Positions 36,488 to 47,029 are shown, counted from the first letter of the stretch. The stretch: 64,000 bases of DNA from Deltaproteobacteria bacterium (GCA_020444075.1 JAHLLR010000002.1:1-64000), one strand, 5' to 3'. Notes: generated from the letters alone by a model not told the origin. Numbers and translations are program-made.

Positions 36488-37908
36488 TAATTATCTTTCA
36501 TGGTTGTATTTACATAGTATAGATTTCCGTGGCGCTGAATGAGAAGTACCACCGACGGTTTGTTCCGGTATTTTACCACGGCCGCTTTAAAATCCGCCAT
36601 ATTTTCCACCCGGGCTTCGTCGATCTGACGTATAATATCTCCGGGTTTCACGCCGATATGGTCAAGATAGGAACCCCTGCGTATTTTTATGATTATAACC
36701 CCGATGTTGGTCAGGACGTCATATTTGGACTGGACCTGTTTATCAAGGTCGGAAACAGTGATGCCCAGCCTCTGCCCGGCCAGTTCCAGGGCCCGATCAA
36801 GAGGAAAAATCGCCGTTTTGATATTAGTTCGAGCGGTTTTTCCTTTTCTGCTGTATTCAACCGATATGGTTTGATCAGCGGATATTTCGTTCATCTTTAA
36901 TTGATAAGTGGAGATGTCGGTTGTTTTCAAGCCGTCTATGGAAAGGATGATATCGCCTTCACGAAGGCCTGCCTTTGCCGACGGGCTTTGCGGATCCACT
37001 GCAGTGACCATTAGTCCAACATCGCCTTGGATATCGAGATATTTAGAGAGAGTGGGATCAATGGGTTGAACCGTGATGCCGACCCATGCCTGAATCACCT
37101 CTCCAAAATTGATCAGGTCGGAAATGATTCGTTTTGCCCGGTTTATAGGAATGGCAAAACCGATGCCCTGGGCTTGCGCAAAGATTGCCGTGTTGATGCC
37201 GATTAACTCTCCGTTGATATTAAGCAGGGGGCCGCCGCTGTTTCCCGGATTGATGGATGCATCGGTTTGAATGAAGCGGTGGAAGACCCTTTCTGCGGTC
37301 TTGATACTTCGATTGATCGAACTGACCACACCGGTGGTGACCGTATGGGAAAAACCAAAGGGATTTCCGATGGCAATAACCGATTCTCCGATCATTAAAT
37401 CATCTGAATTGCCCATTTCAATGGCTGGTAACTCGTGATCCGATTTTATTTTAAGCACAGCCAAATCCGAATCCGGGTCCATTCCCACAATGGTCGCCTC
37501 GAATTCGCTTTGATCGTTCAGCGCCACGCTGATGGTAGTTGCCTTTTCGATGACGTGGGTGTTGGTTAAAACCAAACCGCGCATGCCGTCAATGATGACG
37601 CCGGAACCAAGACTGGTTCGCTTTTCCCTTCGTTCAAGTTCCGGGGAAAAAAAATCCCTGAAAAAGTTATCCAACAGCGGGTCTATCCCATATCCTGAAA
37701 AAGGATTGGAATTCTTGCGGATTTCATATTGTGAACTTATATTGACCACGGCCGGGCCTGCTTTTCGTACCGCCTTGACGACATTGTTTTCTCGTGTTTC
37801 AATGCCGCAAAAGCCATTTTGGCAGTTGATAAGAGTGATAATCAATGATCCTGCAAAAAGCAGCAAGGATCTTTTTTTTCGGTCGTTTTGTTTAGCGATC
37901 ATTGGCAT
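36487..37908 (-). CDS. degQ: Periplasmic serine protease, DegP/DegQ (HtrA) family
   Basis: This envelope quality-control protease, with start at 37908, has 473 residues, beginning with a basic then hydrophobic signal sequence (RKKRSLLLFAGSLIITLI). The trypsin-like domain shows the triad in LTNTHVIEK (His), DSDLAVLKI (Asp) and NPGNSGGPL (Ser). Two PDZ domains follow. A second ATG at 37902 is equally possible; starts further upstream would overlap the divergent radical SAM gene. Pairing with asnS is unusual and probably positional only. Confidence 0.92.
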   Translation of the reverse strand: MPMIAKQNDRKKRSLLLFAGSLIITLINCQNGFCGIETRENNVVKAVRKAGPAVVNISSQYEIRKNSNPFSGYGIDPLLDNFFRDFFSPELERREKRTSLGSGVIIDGMRGLVLTNTHVIEKATTISVALNDQSEFEATIVGMDPDSDLAVLKIKSDHELPAIEMGNSDDLMIGESVIAIGNPFGFSHTVTTGVVSSINRSIKTAERVFHRFIQTDASINPGNSGGPLLNINGELIGINTAIFAQAQGIGFAIPINRAKRIISDLINFGEVIQAWVGITVQPIDPTLSKYLDIQGDVGLMVTAVDPQSPSAKAGLREGDIILSIDGLKTTDISTYQLKMNEISADQTISVEYSRKGKTARTNIKTAIFPLDRALELAGQRLGITVSDLDKQVQSKYDVLTNIGVIIIKIRRGSYLDHIGVKPGDIIRQIDEARVENMADFKAAVVKYRNKPSVVLLIQRHGNLYYVNTTMKDN

Positions 37909-37950
37909 GTCAACCCGTTTCCATAAAAATATCAGGTTTAGAAACATAAC

Positions 37951-40470
37951 ATGAGCGAAACATCCATTCAAGATATCCTGCCGTTGGTCCAGATGCCCAG
38001 CCGTTATTTGGGAAGCGAAATCAACCGTATTAAAAAATCCTGGAATCAAACCCAAGTGCATGTTGCCCTTGCATTTCCAGATCTTTATGAAATTGCCACA
38101 TCCCACTTCGGCATTCAGATTTTATATGGGATGCTAAATGCTCGGGAGGATATTCTGGCCGAGAGGGTTTTTGCCCCAGCAGTGGATATGGAGGAGCAAC
38201 TTCGAAAAAACGGGTTGCCGTTAGGCTCTCTAGAGTCCCAAACCCCGCTCAAAAAATTTGATATTATCGGCTTCAGCCTGCTTTACGAGTTAAACTATAC
38301 GAATATGGTGAACATGCTCGACCTCGGGGGTGTTCCCTTCTTTACCGAGCAGCGGAAGGGAAAAGATCCTTTTGTTATCGGCGGTGGGCCGTGTACCTGC
38401 AATCCCGAACCCGTGGCTGATTTTTTTGATGCGATCGTGGTGGGTGACGGTGAGGCCGTTATTTTGCAAATGACCGATGCATGGAAAGACTGGATGCAAT
38501 CGGGCAGGGGCAATAGAGAATCCTTGCTCAACCGCTGGTCGCTTATAAAAGGGGTGTATATTCCTTCATTTTTCGATGTTTCCGTCGATGCTGGTGGAAA
38601 GCAGCGGTTAGTCTCAAAACGTCCGTCATACCGTGATGTTGAGCGAGCCGTTGTTTCCGATCTGAACATGGCACCGTTTCCATCGCATCCTATTATCCCC
38701 TTCGGTAAGCCAGTTCATGACCGGTTGCGCATGGAAATTGCCCGGGGCTGCACCCGAGGTTGCCGGTTCTGTCAGGCTGGAATGATCTATCGGCCGGTCC
38801 GAGAACGCCATCCGGAATCGATATTGTCTTCAGTGAGCCAATCGTTGGAGGAGAGCGGATATGAAGATCTCTCGCTGCTGTCTCTGAGCACGGGGGATTA
38901 CTCGTGCATTGCCCCGCTGATGAAAAAGATTATGGACTTCGGTGCAAAAGACCGGGTGGCCATATCCCTGCCGTCCTTGCGGGCGGGTTCTCTGACTCCC
39001 GAGCTGATGGAACTGATTCGCAAGGTCAGAAAAACAGGATTCACCATTGCACCGGAAGCAGGAAGTCAACGCCTGCGAGATGTTATCAATAAAAACATCA
39101 CGGAAGCAGATATCGTCGAGACCGTTGAAAATGCATTTTCTTTGGGATGGAAGATGATAAAATTGTATTTTATGGTCGGTCTTCCCACCGAAACGCAGAC
39201 AGATATCGAAGCGATTGCGGCTCTGGTAAAACATTTAAAAACCATGACCAAAAGACAGGGACGAAGTGGGAAGATAAACGTCAGTGTTGCTACCTTTGTT
39301 CCCAAGCCTCACACACCGTTTCAGTGGGAATCCCAGATCAGTCTCGCAACAGCCCTGGAAAAAATTACCTGGTTGAAAGAGACACTTAAGCTCCCCGGAA
39401 TCCACATGAAATGGCAGGACCCCCGTGTCAGTATGATCGAAGGGGTTTGGGCCAGAGGCGATCGACGGTTGAATCAGGTGCTGATCAACGCGTGGAAAAG
39501 CGGCTGCCGGTTCGATGGATGGACCGATTTTTTTAATTATGACCGGTGGATGACCGTTTTTGAAAAAAGCGGGATAAAAACGAAACAGTACACTTGTGGA
39601 ACTTCTGATACGAAACAGGCGTTGCCATGGGATCATATCCATATAGGCGTGGATCGTTCCTTTCTGATGGAAGAAAAAGTCCGAGCGACAGAGAGCAAAA
39701 TCACCAAGGACTGTCGCACCGGGTCATGCAGTGGCTGTGGGGTTTGTGATTTTGAGTCGCTGAGACCGATTTCCTTTCATGATCAGAAAGAGTTGTTTTC
39801 GAGTCAACTCCCCACAGCTGATTCCAGGCTGTCGGAAAAAAGCATCCAGTATGCGATAAATTTCAAAAAAATGGGCACGTCCCGCTTTTTGGGCCATCTT
39901 GAAATGATAAGAATATTTATCAGAAGCCTGCGGCGAGGAAAAATTCCTTTAAAATATTCCAAAGGGTTTCATCCCATGCCAAAAATCTCTTTTGGAGATA
40001 CGTTGCCCATGGGGATGCAAAGTGAAGAGGAACAACTGGTGGTCACGCTCACCGAAACCATTGATCCGGGAGACCTCGTTTCGCGTTTACGCCGGCAAAT
40101 GCCTGAGGGTCTTGAAATTACCGGTTGCACACCCTATGTCCAACAAAAGGCACTGGAACGGGAGGATAAACAGGGGTATCGGGTCGAACTAAAAGATGGC
40201 TTTTTCATGCAAAAAGATTTAAATTGGTACGTTGAGCAACAAAGCGTAACTATTGAAAGAAAAAGCAAGAGAGGTAAGTTGGTCGTCGTTGATTTAAAAA
40301 AGGCGGTTTCGGAAATCAGGCTGTTGGACAGTCAACATGTTTTTATGGAACTTGGAAAAGATAAAAACCTGACGGTGAGACCCGGGCATGTGATGAAAAC
40401 GGTCTTTAATTTGAGCGATCGGCAGATCCTGACTGCGATAGTCACCAAAAGAAAAAAGAATCATGTCTAA
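37951..40470 (+). CDS. B12-binding-type radical SAM protein with C-terminal DUF2344 domain
   Basis: The protein of 839 residues combines an N-terminal cobalamin-binding-like region, a radical SAM core with CTRGCRFCQAG (about residue 268) for the SAM-bound 4Fe-4S cluster, and a C-terminal radical-SAM-linked domain starting near QYAINFKKMGTSRFLGHLEMIRIFIRSLRR. A short cysteine-rich segment (CRTGSCSGCGVCDF) links the two. Its ATG is 42 bp from the divergent protease start, and its last 8 bp overlap the RNase G gene. The family recurrently neighbours RNase E/G, hinting at an RNA-related reaction; substrate unknown. Confidence 0.9.
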   Translation: MSETSIQDILPLVQMPSRYLGSEINRIKKSWNQTQVHVALAFPDLYEIATSHFGIQILYGMLNAREDILAERVFAPAVDMEEQLRKNGLPLGSLESQTPLKKFDIIGFSLLYELNYTNMVNMLDLGGVPFFTEQRKGKDPFVIGGGPCTCNPEPVADFFDAIVVGDGEAVILQMTDAWKDWMQSGRGNRESLLNRWSLIKGVYIPSFFDVSVDAGGKQRLVSKRPSYRDVERAVVSDLNMAPFPSHPIIPFGKPVHDRLRMEIARGCTRGCRFCQAGMIYRPVRERHPESILSSVSQSLEESGYEDLSLLSLSTGDYSCIAPLMKKIMDFGAKDRVAISLPSLRAGSLTPELMELIRKVRKTGFTIAPEAGSQRLRDVINKNITEADIVETVENAFSLGWKMIKLYFMVGLPTETQTDIEAIAALVKHLKTMTKRQGRSGKINVSVATFVPKPHTPFQWESQISLATALEKITWLKETLKLPGIHMKWQDPRVSMIEGVWARGDRRLNQVLINAWKSGCRFDGWTDFFNYDRWMTVFEKSGIKTKQYTCGTSDTKQALPWDHIHIGVDRSFLMEEKVRATESKITKDCRTGSCSGCGVCDFESLRPISFHDQKELFSSQLPTADSRLSEKSIQYAINFKKMGTSRFLGHLEMIRIFIRSLRRGKIPLKYSKGFHPMPKISFGDTLPMGMQSEEEQLVVTLTETIDPGDLVSRLRRQMPEGLEITGCTPYVQQKALEREDKQGYRVELKDGFFMQKDLNWYVEQQSVTIERKSKRGKLVVVDLKKAVSEIRLLDSQHVFMELGKDKNLTVRPGHVMKTVFNLSDRQILTAIVTKRKKNHV

Positions 40471-42004
40471 AAAAATCATTATCAACGTGGCCGACCACGA
40501 AACCCGGGTTGCGCTCGTTGAAGACGAAACCATTGTTGAACTTTTCATTGAGAGGAAGGGAAGCCGCGATAATACTGGCAATATATATAAAGGCCGGGTT
40601 CAGCGGGTGCTTCCGGGAATGCAGGCGGCTTTTGTAGACATTGGGTTGAACCAGGCCGCCTTTATTTATGTGGATGATGTGGTTCGTGATAATTATGCTG
40701 ATATTGAAGACCATTTTATTTGCAACGATGTTGAGGAAGATGTTTTTTCTGAAGAGGATCACCACGCGACGGCTATTCTAAAAGAAGAAAAATACAACAT
40801 CGAAGACCTTATCACCGAAGGGCAGGAAATTCTCGTTCAGGTTTCAAAATCACCTATTGGCACCAAGGGAGCCAGAATAACCTCCAACATATCCCTTCCC
40901 GGACGGTTTTTGGTGTTGATGCCCACCTCCTCTCATATTGGAATTTCTCGGCGGATCGAGGATGAAAACGAACGTCAACGGCTTAAAAGCATTGTTGCCG
41001 AGCTATCTAACAACAGCTCGATGGGTTATATTGTACGCACGGCAGCAGAAGGGGTGCAAAAAGAAAAAGTAGCTTACGAAATGGGTTTTTTGAAAAACCT
41101 GTGGTGTAACATTCAAAAAAAATACCAGACGGCAGCCACACCATCCCTTCTTCATCAGGAATTGAACCTTAGCCTTAGAGCGGTCAGAGATCTGCTGTTA
41201 CAGGAAGCGGAAAAGCTTGTGATCGATTCAAGAAAAGATTTCGAATCGGTTCTGGCGTTTCTGGATACCTTTAACCCATCCCTGAAAGATTCGGTGGAGT
41301 TGTTTGAGGGCAATGAACCTATTTTCGATGCCTTTAACCTTGAAGGAGATATTTCAAGGGCATTGAAAAGAAAAGTGTGGCTCAAGTCAGGGGGGTATAT
41401 CGTTATTGAACACACCGAAGCCTTGGTGGCCGTCGATGTGAATACGGGTCGATATGTTGGAAAGTATAACCTAGAAGAAACCATTTTAAAAACGAATCTG
41501 GAGGCCGTCAAAGAGATCGCCTATCAAATCCGGTTACGGGATATTGGTGGTATTATCATTATTGATTTCATTGATATGGAAAAAAAATCAAATCAGGAAA
41601 AAGTCTTTTCCGCGCTTAATGAAGCGTTTACCAAAGACAGAAGCAAGACCCATATTCTACCTATCTCCGATATGGGTCTTATTCAAATGACACGGAAAAG
41701 GACCCGTAAACCCCTTACCCGGCTGCTGTGTGATCCCTGCCCCTATTGTGACGGTGAAGGTTATATAATATCTATAAAAACAATATGTTACTCTGTATAC
41801 CGGGAGGTTTTGAGGTATGCCGCCGATATGACCGGCTCCCGACTCACCCTACGGGTGAATCCGGAAGTTGCCGAGTTTCTACATGGTGAGGAAAATCATT
41901 TGATTCCCGATCTCGAAAAGAGCATCGAAAAACAGATCGTCATCTATCCGGACGACCGGTATCATATGGAAGCTTTCGAAATTATTGAATCTGCACATGA
42001 TTAA
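40463..42004 (+). CDS. rng: Ribonuclease G/E
   Basis: This single-strand-specific endoribonuclease trims rRNA precursors and decays mRNA. The 513-residue protein has an S1 domain (NIYKGRVQRVLPGMQAAFVDIG) and catalytic Mg-binding Asp residues in VAVDVNTGRYVG and IIIDFIDM. A zinc-link follows, CDPCPYCDGEGY (E. coli RNase E has CPRCSGTG). No long disordered degradosome tail is present, so RNase G-like. It overlaps the radical SAM gene by 8 bp. Confidence 0.94.
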   Translation: MSKKIIINVADHETRVALVEDETIVELFIERKGSRDNTGNIYKGRVQRVLPGMQAAFVDIGLNQAAFIYVDDVVRDNYADIEDHFICNDVEEDVFSEEDHHATAILKEEKYNIEDLITEGQEILVQVSKSPIGTKGARITSNISLPGRFLVLMPTSSHIGISRRIEDENERQRLKSIVAELSNNSSMGYIVRTAAEGVQKEKVAYEMGFLKNLWCNIQKKYQTAATPSLLHQELNLSLRAVRDLLLQEAEKLVIDSRKDFESVLAFLDTFNPSLKDSVELFEGNEPIFDAFNLEGDISRALKRKVWLKSGGYIVIEHTEALVAVDVNTGRYVGKYNLEETILKTNLEAVKEIAYQIRLRDIGGIIIIDFIDMEKKSNQEKVFSALNEAFTKDRSKTHILPISDMGLIQMTRKRTRKPLTRLLCDPCPYCDGEGYIISIKTICYSVYREVLRYAADMTGSRLTLRVNPEVAEFLHGEENHLIPDLEKSIEKQIVIYPDDRYHMEAFEIIESAHD

Positions 42005-42092
42005 TATGGAATCTAAAATTGACTTGTCATTTGAACGCGAACGCTGGTGGTTCATTTTACTACGGTTTAGGCGGATAATGGTTTTTTGCGCC

Positions 42093-42122
42093 TTGACATC
42101 AGCGTTTTCATGTGGTTAGGAT
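42093..42122 (+). promoter_or_regulatory. Sigma-70-type promoter upstream of rpmH
   Basis: A perfect -35 hexamer TTGACA (42093-42098) and a -10-like TAGGAT (42117-42122) are separated by 18 bp and lie about 65 bp before the L34 start codon. Confidence 0.65.
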
Positions 42123-42189
42123 ACCCGATTCAACTTAATAAGACAGGAATGCATTGGCATTAAATAATTTGAAATAAGGACATTAAACG

Positions 42190-42324
42190 ATGAAACGTAC
42201 TTACCAACCAAGCAGAATCAAACGTGCCCGAACCCATGGTTTCAGAAAAAGAATGTCGACGAAGGCGGGTCGTCGCGTTATTAATCGCCGACGGGCACGC
42301 GGCAGAAAACGATTGGCGGTTTAG
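42190..42324 (+). CDS. rpmH: 50S ribosomal protein L34
   Basis: A 44-residue, extremely basic protein, [18 protein letters not shown]... ending RGRKRLAV, is the textbook L34 sequence. L34 is a late-assembling 50S protein. It starts the conserved rpmH-rnpA-yidD-yidC-jag-mnmE cluster, which in many bacteria lies next to the replication origin. Confidence 0.97.
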   Translation: MKRTYQPSRIKRARTHGFRKRMSTKAGRRVINRRRARGRKRLAV

Positions 42325-42360
42325 CTGGATTGTCGATGAAGGCCCTTTTTCGGATGATCG

Positions 42361-42756
42361 GTGAAAAATATAAATATAAATTCAAGGGAAAACGGGTCTA
42401 TATCATCGTTAGGGTTTCGGTTTACCAAGGCGGATCGAATAAGAACGTCCACTGAATACCGGACGTTGTCTAAACATGGGGGTCGTTTTTACAGCGACGA
42501 TTTTGTCGTAATCTCCCGAAGAAACCAGGTTTCGAGATCTCGCCTTGGCATTACCGTCTCTAAAAAAGTCGGGAAGGCCGTGACGAGAAACAGGATCAAG
42601 CGAATCATTCGCGAATATTTTCGATTAAACAAAGGAATATTACCTGGCCGGCTCGATATTAACATCATCGCCAGACAATCGTCTGGAAGGGCAGGGGCTG
42701 AGGCAATTAGAAAACAACTCGGGTCTTGTTTCGAAATGCTTACCGGGAAAACCTGA
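42361..42756 (+). CDS. rnpA: Ribonuclease P protein component
   Basis: RnpA binds RNase P RNA to mature tRNA 5' ends. The 131 residues include the family core [35 protein letters not shown] (the RNR RNA-binding motif) and IIARQSS. A GTG at 42361 is taken as the start because no in-frame ATG precedes the conserved core; the N-terminal 15 residues are an unusual Asn/Ser-rich extension, so the true start may be slightly downstream. Confidence 0.93.
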   Translation: MKNININSRENGSISSLGFRFTKADRIRTSTEYRTLSKHGGRFYSDDFVVISRRNQVSRSRLGITVSKKVGKAVTRNRIKRIIREYFRLNKGILPGRLDINIIARQSSGRAGAEAIRKQLGSCFEMLTGKT

Positions 42757-42767
42757 ATTGCGGGAAG

Positions 42768-42977
42768 ATGAATAAACTGGCACTACTCCTGATTAAACTG
42801 TATCAGATTTCGATTTCACCCCTTTTAGGACCTTCATGCCGATTTGTTCCATCCTGTTCAGAATACGCTTACCAAGCGATCTCCAATTACGGTGTTTGGA
42901 GGGGAAGCCTGTTGGCGATAAAAAGGCTTTTTCGGTGCCATCCATTCAACCCTGGTGGTTTTGATCCGGTTCCGTAA
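42768..42977 (+). CDS. yidD: Membrane protein insertion efficiency factor YidD
   Basis: A 69-residue protein with [30 protein letters not shown] and [14 protein letters not shown], all standard YidD motifs with three conserved cysteines. YidD is a small membrane-associated helper of YidC-dependent insertion. The ATG at 42768 follows GGGAAG closely. It lies between rnpA and yidC, as in most bacteria. Confidence 0.96.
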   Translation: MNKLALLLIKLYQISISPLLGPSCRFVPSCSEYAYQAISNYGVWRGSLLAIKRLFRCHPFNPGGFDPVP

Positions 42978-43120
42978 ACGTTCTGTCCCTTTCGAAAATA
43001 CGATTTGATTTGTTTTCAACCCGCCTCGATTGCCTTCTGCGAAAAACTTACGCCGTTCAAATACAACAATCAACGTATCTTTCGCGACTGTTGGCGCAAC
43101 TTGGCGTCAAGGAGAAAAAA

Positions 43121-44782
43121 ATGGAACAAATTCGACTGTTGCTTGCCATTGGTCTGTCTTTTCTGGTGCTATTTGTCTGGAGCATTTATTTCGTTGATCG
43201 GCAGCCGGTAATCGACAATCAGGAAGCTCAAAAAACGGATAATATTTCAGGTGAAGAAAAAGTTTCCAGGAATGCCGCAGAAACGACGGGCAACATTATC
43301 CGTCAAGACGCGGTAGAGGCAATAAAATCAGCTCAAATCGAACAAACTCCAGAACGGGAAATAACCGTCGAGACCCCATTTTACTCCGTTCGAATTTCAG
43401 CCAAAGGCGCCTCCTTCAATAGCTATATTCTTAAAAAATATCGTGAATCCGTCGAAAAGGATTCTCCGAACAAACAATTAATTCCGGAATCCTTCAAAAA
43501 TGGGGTTATTCGTACATCCTTATTAGGAAAATCGTTGAACGGTTTAGATAATGCAATTTTTTCAATCGATCAGACGGCTGACCGACTGGTCGTTAGTGAT
43601 TCGCCTCAATCTCTGTCCTTCAACTGGGCGGCTGACAACGGGAACATCGTTACCAAAACCTATACCTTCGATCCTGATTCCTACCTTATCGATTTGAAGG
43701 TTGTCCTGAAAAATGCATCAGATCAATTGCTGAAGGATCAACTTGTTCTTTCTGTCAGAAAGCCCATTGAAGAAAATAAAGGGTATGGTTTTGTTGGACC
43801 TAGTGGGTTGATCAACGATAGTCTAGAACAAGTTAAAACAAAAAAAATTGAGGATCAGGATGAATATAAAGGTATTATCAAGTGGATCAGCGTTGAAGAC
43901 CGGTATTTTCTTTCGACCATTATTCCTGCGAAGGAAATCGACGGGAGCATGAAACTGGCGACGATAGACAACGTTGTCGTGAACCAGTTGGTCAACCCCA
44001 TTTTTGAGATTTCGCCGGGTACCCAGAAAGAATTCGAGTTTTATGTTTTTATGGGACCAAAGAGTATGGATTTGTTAAACAGCTTGGGCCACGATCTTGG
44101 AAAGGCTCTCAATTTCGGTTTCTTTAATGTCATTGCCAAGCCCTGCCTGTGGTTCATGAACAAAATTCACAGCGTTGTTCCCAATTACGGAATCGCGATC
44201 ATCCTTTTGACGTTATTCACGAAAATTCTATTATGGCCTTTGGGCAACAAAAGTTACAAGTCAATGAGTGAGATGAAGAAACTTCAGCCATTGATGACGG
44301 AAATTCGTGAGAAACATAAGAATGATAAACAAAAAATGAATCAGGAGTTGATGGCGTTATATAAAACCTACAAGGTCAACCCCATGGGCGGATGCTTACC
44401 CATGGTCCTTCAGATACCCGTATTTTTCGCTCTTTATCGGATGCTTTACCAAGCCATCGAATTGAGACATGCGCCTTTCTTTCTTTGGATCAACGACTTG
44501 TCTGCTCCTGATCGGCTTTTTCATTTTGGGTTTTCCATTCCTTTTATGGAACCGCCCTATGGAATCCCAGTGTTGACTATTATCATGGGTGCAACCATGC
44601 TGCTTCAACAAAAAATGTCTCCCCCTCCAGGAGACCCCACCCAAGCCAAAATGATGATGCTTATGCCCGTGGTTTTCACCTTTATTTTTATTAATTTCTC
44701 CTCAGGACTGGTGTTGTACTGGCTCATTAACAACGTGCTTTCCATCAGCCAACAATACTACGTTCAAAAGAAAACCGTATAA
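43121..44782 (+). CDS. yidC: Membrane protein insertase YidC
   Basis: YidC inserts membrane proteins alone or with SecYEG. The start at 43121 has AAGGAG 6 bp upstream and gives 553 residues: an N-terminal anchor (about 5-22), a large periplasmic domain typical of Gram-negative YidC, and the conserved C-terminal five-helix core (from NYGIAIILLTLFTKILLWPL through KVNPMGGCLPMVLQIPVFFALYRML to GLVLYWLINNVLSISQQ). This start removes a non-conserved upstream extension in the same frame. Confidence 0.96.
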   Translation: MEQIRLLLAIGLSFLVLFVWSIYFVDRQPVIDNQEAQKTDNISGEEKVSRNAAETTGNIIRQDAVEAIKSAQIEQTPEREITVETPFYSVRISAKGASFNSYILKKYRESVEKDSPNKQLIPESFKNGVIRTSLLGKSLNGLDNAIFSIDQTADRLVVSDSPQSLSFNWAADNGNIVTKTYTFDPDSYLIDLKVVLKNASDQLLKDQLVLSVRKPIEENKGYGFVGPSGLINDSLEQVKTKKIEDQDEYKGIIKWISVEDRYFLSTIIPAKEIDGSMKLATIDNVVVNQLVNPIFEISPGTQKEFEFYVFMGPKSMDLLNSLGHDLGKALNFGFFNVIAKPCLWFMNKIHSVVPNYGIAIILLTLFTKILLWPLGNKSYKSMSEMKKLQPLMTEIREKHKNDKQKMNQELMALYKTYKVNPMGGCLPMVLQIPVFFALYRMLYQAIELRHAPFFLWINDLSAPDRLFHFGFSIPFMEPPYGIPVLTIIMGATMLLQQKMSPPPGDPTQAKMMMLMPVVFTFIFINFSSGLVLYWLINNVLSISQQYYVQKKTV

Positions 44783-44797
44783 AAGCTGGAGGCAAAT

Positions 44798-45589
44798 ATG
44801 TCTAAATCCTATGAATTCCAAGGGAAAAATGTCGACCAAGCGCTCGAAAAAGCCAGTGATGAGCTCAGTATTCCTGCTGAAAAAATCAAACACGAAGTAA
44901 TGGCTTATGGTTCAAGTGGAATCTTTGGATTAGTCGGTGTAAAAAAAGCTAAAATCAAAGTGTTTGTTGAAGATGAGACAACGAAGAAGAAACGCGTAAA
45001 GCCGGAAAAGCCGATTGATAAAAATGGAACTGTCGACAATTTTGAAGTTACTGTTTCTGCAGAGGCTTCTCTTGGCTCAGAGATGTCGTCGAAATACGAT
45101 GATGACCTCCTGGGTTCCGGAATTCAGGGTTTGCAGACCATAATAAATGGAATTACGGTCGGAGCGACTGTTAACCTGATCCAGAAAAAGGACAAGTTAA
45201 TTTTCACAATTTCCGGTGGAGAGAGTGGCGTTCTGATTGGGAAAAGAGGGCAGACGCTTGAAGCCATTCAATATCTGCTGGAAAAGATGATAAATAAAAA
45301 GAGTACTAACCGGGTCCGGATTTTAGTGGACGTTGAGGGTTATCTCGATAAGCGCAAAAACAATCTGCAACAGATGGCCTCTCGGATGGCCGAAAAAGCA
45401 AAAAGAACTAAAAAACCGGTAACTATCGGTCAAATGAATGCGCATGACCGGCGCATCGTTCACATCTACCTGAAAGATGAAACCCGTGTAAGAACCCAAA
45501 GCATCGGCGAAGGTTATTATCGGAAATTGATGATTTTTCCAAAAAAACCGGTCGGGACAAATAGAAAAAACAATGATGCAAAGGGGTAA
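44798..45589 (+). CDS. jag: RNA-binding protein Jag/KhpB
   Basis: This 263-residue protein has an N-terminal Jag domain (YEFQGKNVDQALEKASDELS... GIFGLVGVKKAKI), a KH domain (GGESGVLIGKRGQTLEAIQYL) and a C-terminal R3H domain (RRIVHIYLKDETRVRTQSIGEG). Jag/KhpB binds RNA, often with KhpA, and affects envelope growth. The genomic link to yidC is conserved. A GGAGG lies before the ATG. Confidence 0.93.
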   Translation: MSKSYEFQGKNVDQALEKASDELSIPAEKIKHEVMAYGSSGIFGLVGVKKAKIKVFVEDETTKKKRVKPEKPIDKNGTVDNFEVTVSAEASLGSEMSSKYDDDLLGSGIQGLQTIINGITVGATVNLIQKKDKLIFTISGGESGVLIGKRGQTLEAIQYLLEKMINKKSTNRVRILVDVEGYLDKRKNNLQQMASRMAEKAKRTKKPVTIGQMNAHDRRIVHIYLKDETRVRTQSIGEGYYRKLMIFPKKPVGTNRKNNDAKG

Positions 45590-45619
45590 ACAAAGGCAGT
45601 TTTTTTCATCAGGTGATCT

Positions 45620-47029
45620 ATGATCAACGATACGATTGCCGCCATTTCAACACCGCTGGGTCCTGGGGGCATAGGGATTGTCAGAATTTCAGGTTCCGGT
45701 GCCTTCTCCATCATGAAAAAACTCTTTGTTCGGGGAAAGTACGGCGAAATCGGTAAACCGTCCCATGAACTACGATTGTCATCTCATTTTGTTTATTATG
45801 GGCATCTCATCGATCCGAAAACCGATACTATTATCGATGAGATCCTTGCCATTTTCATGAAGGCGCCCAAAAGTTTCACCCGCGAAGATGTTGTTGAATT
45901 CCATTCCCACTCCGGTTTTGTTGTTTTGGATCGGATTTTAAGTGTTATTGTCGACAATGGTGCCGTTTTGGCGGGTCCCGGTGAATTTACAAAACGCGCT
46001 TTCTTAAACGGACGGATTGACCTCACGCAGGCTGAAGCGGTCATCGAGCTAATTAACGCACCCTGTGAAACTGCTGTTCAATTGGCCAGTTGCCAAGTTG
46101 CTGGTGGACTCCGCGATGTCCTTGATGGTGTTTCGGGTTCCATTACATCGCTTGTGGCCAAGTGTGAATCGAGCATCGAGTTTTATGAAGGGAGTGAACT
46201 TGATCATGAAAACGACCTTCGAAATATTCAAAGGACGTTGAGGCAATCAATTCTTCCGAATCTCTCTACGCTCATCCAACGGCAAAAGGACACCGCTATT
46301 TTTAAGGAAGGAGTGCTCTTGGCGATAGCCGGGGCACCTAATGTCGGAAAGTCGAGTTTATTAAATCGACTGGTTGAAAAGGAAACCGCTATCGTTTCCG
46401 AGGTTCCCGGTACCACCCGGGATGTTGTACGAGAATACTTTTCAATAAACGGAGTTCCTGTGGTTATCTGTGACACCGCGGGCATTCACGACACGAACGA
46501 TCCTATCGAACGGATTGGCATAAAAAAGGCGAGGGATCATTTTCATCAGGCCGACCTGGTGCTTTTGGTTTTAGAAGCAACACGAAAGCTAAACGATTTT
46601 GAGGAAAAGCTGGTACAAGAGTTGGGAAACTTAAAAACGATCGTCGTGATAAACAAAGATGATCTTGCTGAAGATGACATGGACTTGAGTAACCAAAAAC
46701 AAATTGCAGGAATGCCCCACATCAGAGTGTCAGCTAAAATAGGAACCGGGATCTCAGAGTTGAAAGGATTGATATTTAAAGATTTAGTATCATCAAAAAG
46801 TGTTTTCAGTCAAGAGCACGTAACCCCAAACTTGCGCCAGAGAAAAATCCTGGAAAAAATAGTACAAGCGATCGAGCGATGCTTGCTCGCTATTGATTCG
46901 CACCCATCCCCGGACGTCGTATCTGAAATGTTGAATAATGTCCTCCTCCTTCTGGCCGACGTGTCCGGAAAAAGAAACAAGGAGGATCTTTACGATCATA
47001 TTTTCAGCCAATTCTGTGTTGGCAAATAG
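45620..47029 (+). CDS. mnmE: tRNA modification GTPase MnmE
   Basis: MnmE, with MnmG, makes 5-carboxymethylaminomethyl-uridine at tRNA wobble position 34. The 469 residues have an N-terminal folate-binding domain (DTIAAISTPLGPGGIGIVRISG), a GTPase insert with GAPNVGKSSLLNR, DTAGIH and NKDD, and the C-terminal CVGK with the functional Cys. A parS site begins at the stop codon. mnmG and rsmG are not adjacent in this window. Confidence 0.96.
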   Translation: MINDTIAAISTPLGPGGIGIVRISGSGAFSIMKKLFVRGKYGEIGKPSHELRLSSHFVYYGHLIDPKTDTIIDEILAIFMKAPKSFTREDVVEFHSHSGFVVLDRILSVIVDNGAVLAGPGEFTKRAFLNGRIDLTQAEAVIELINAPCETAVQLASCQVAGGLRDVLDGVSGSITSLVAKCESSIEFYEGSELDHENDLRNIQRTLRQSILPNLSTLIQRQKDTAIFKEGVLLAIAGAPNVGKSSLLNRLVEKETAIVSEVPGTTRDVVREYFSINGVPVVICDTAGIHDTNDPIERIGIKKARDHFHQADLVLLVLEATRKLNDFEEKLVQELGNLKTIVVINKDDLAEDDMDLSNQKQIAGMPHIRVSAKIGTGISELKGLIFKDLVSSKSVFSQEHVTPNLRQRKILEKIVQAIERCLLAIDSHPSPDVVSEMLNNVLLLLADVSGKRNKEDLYDHIFSQFCVGK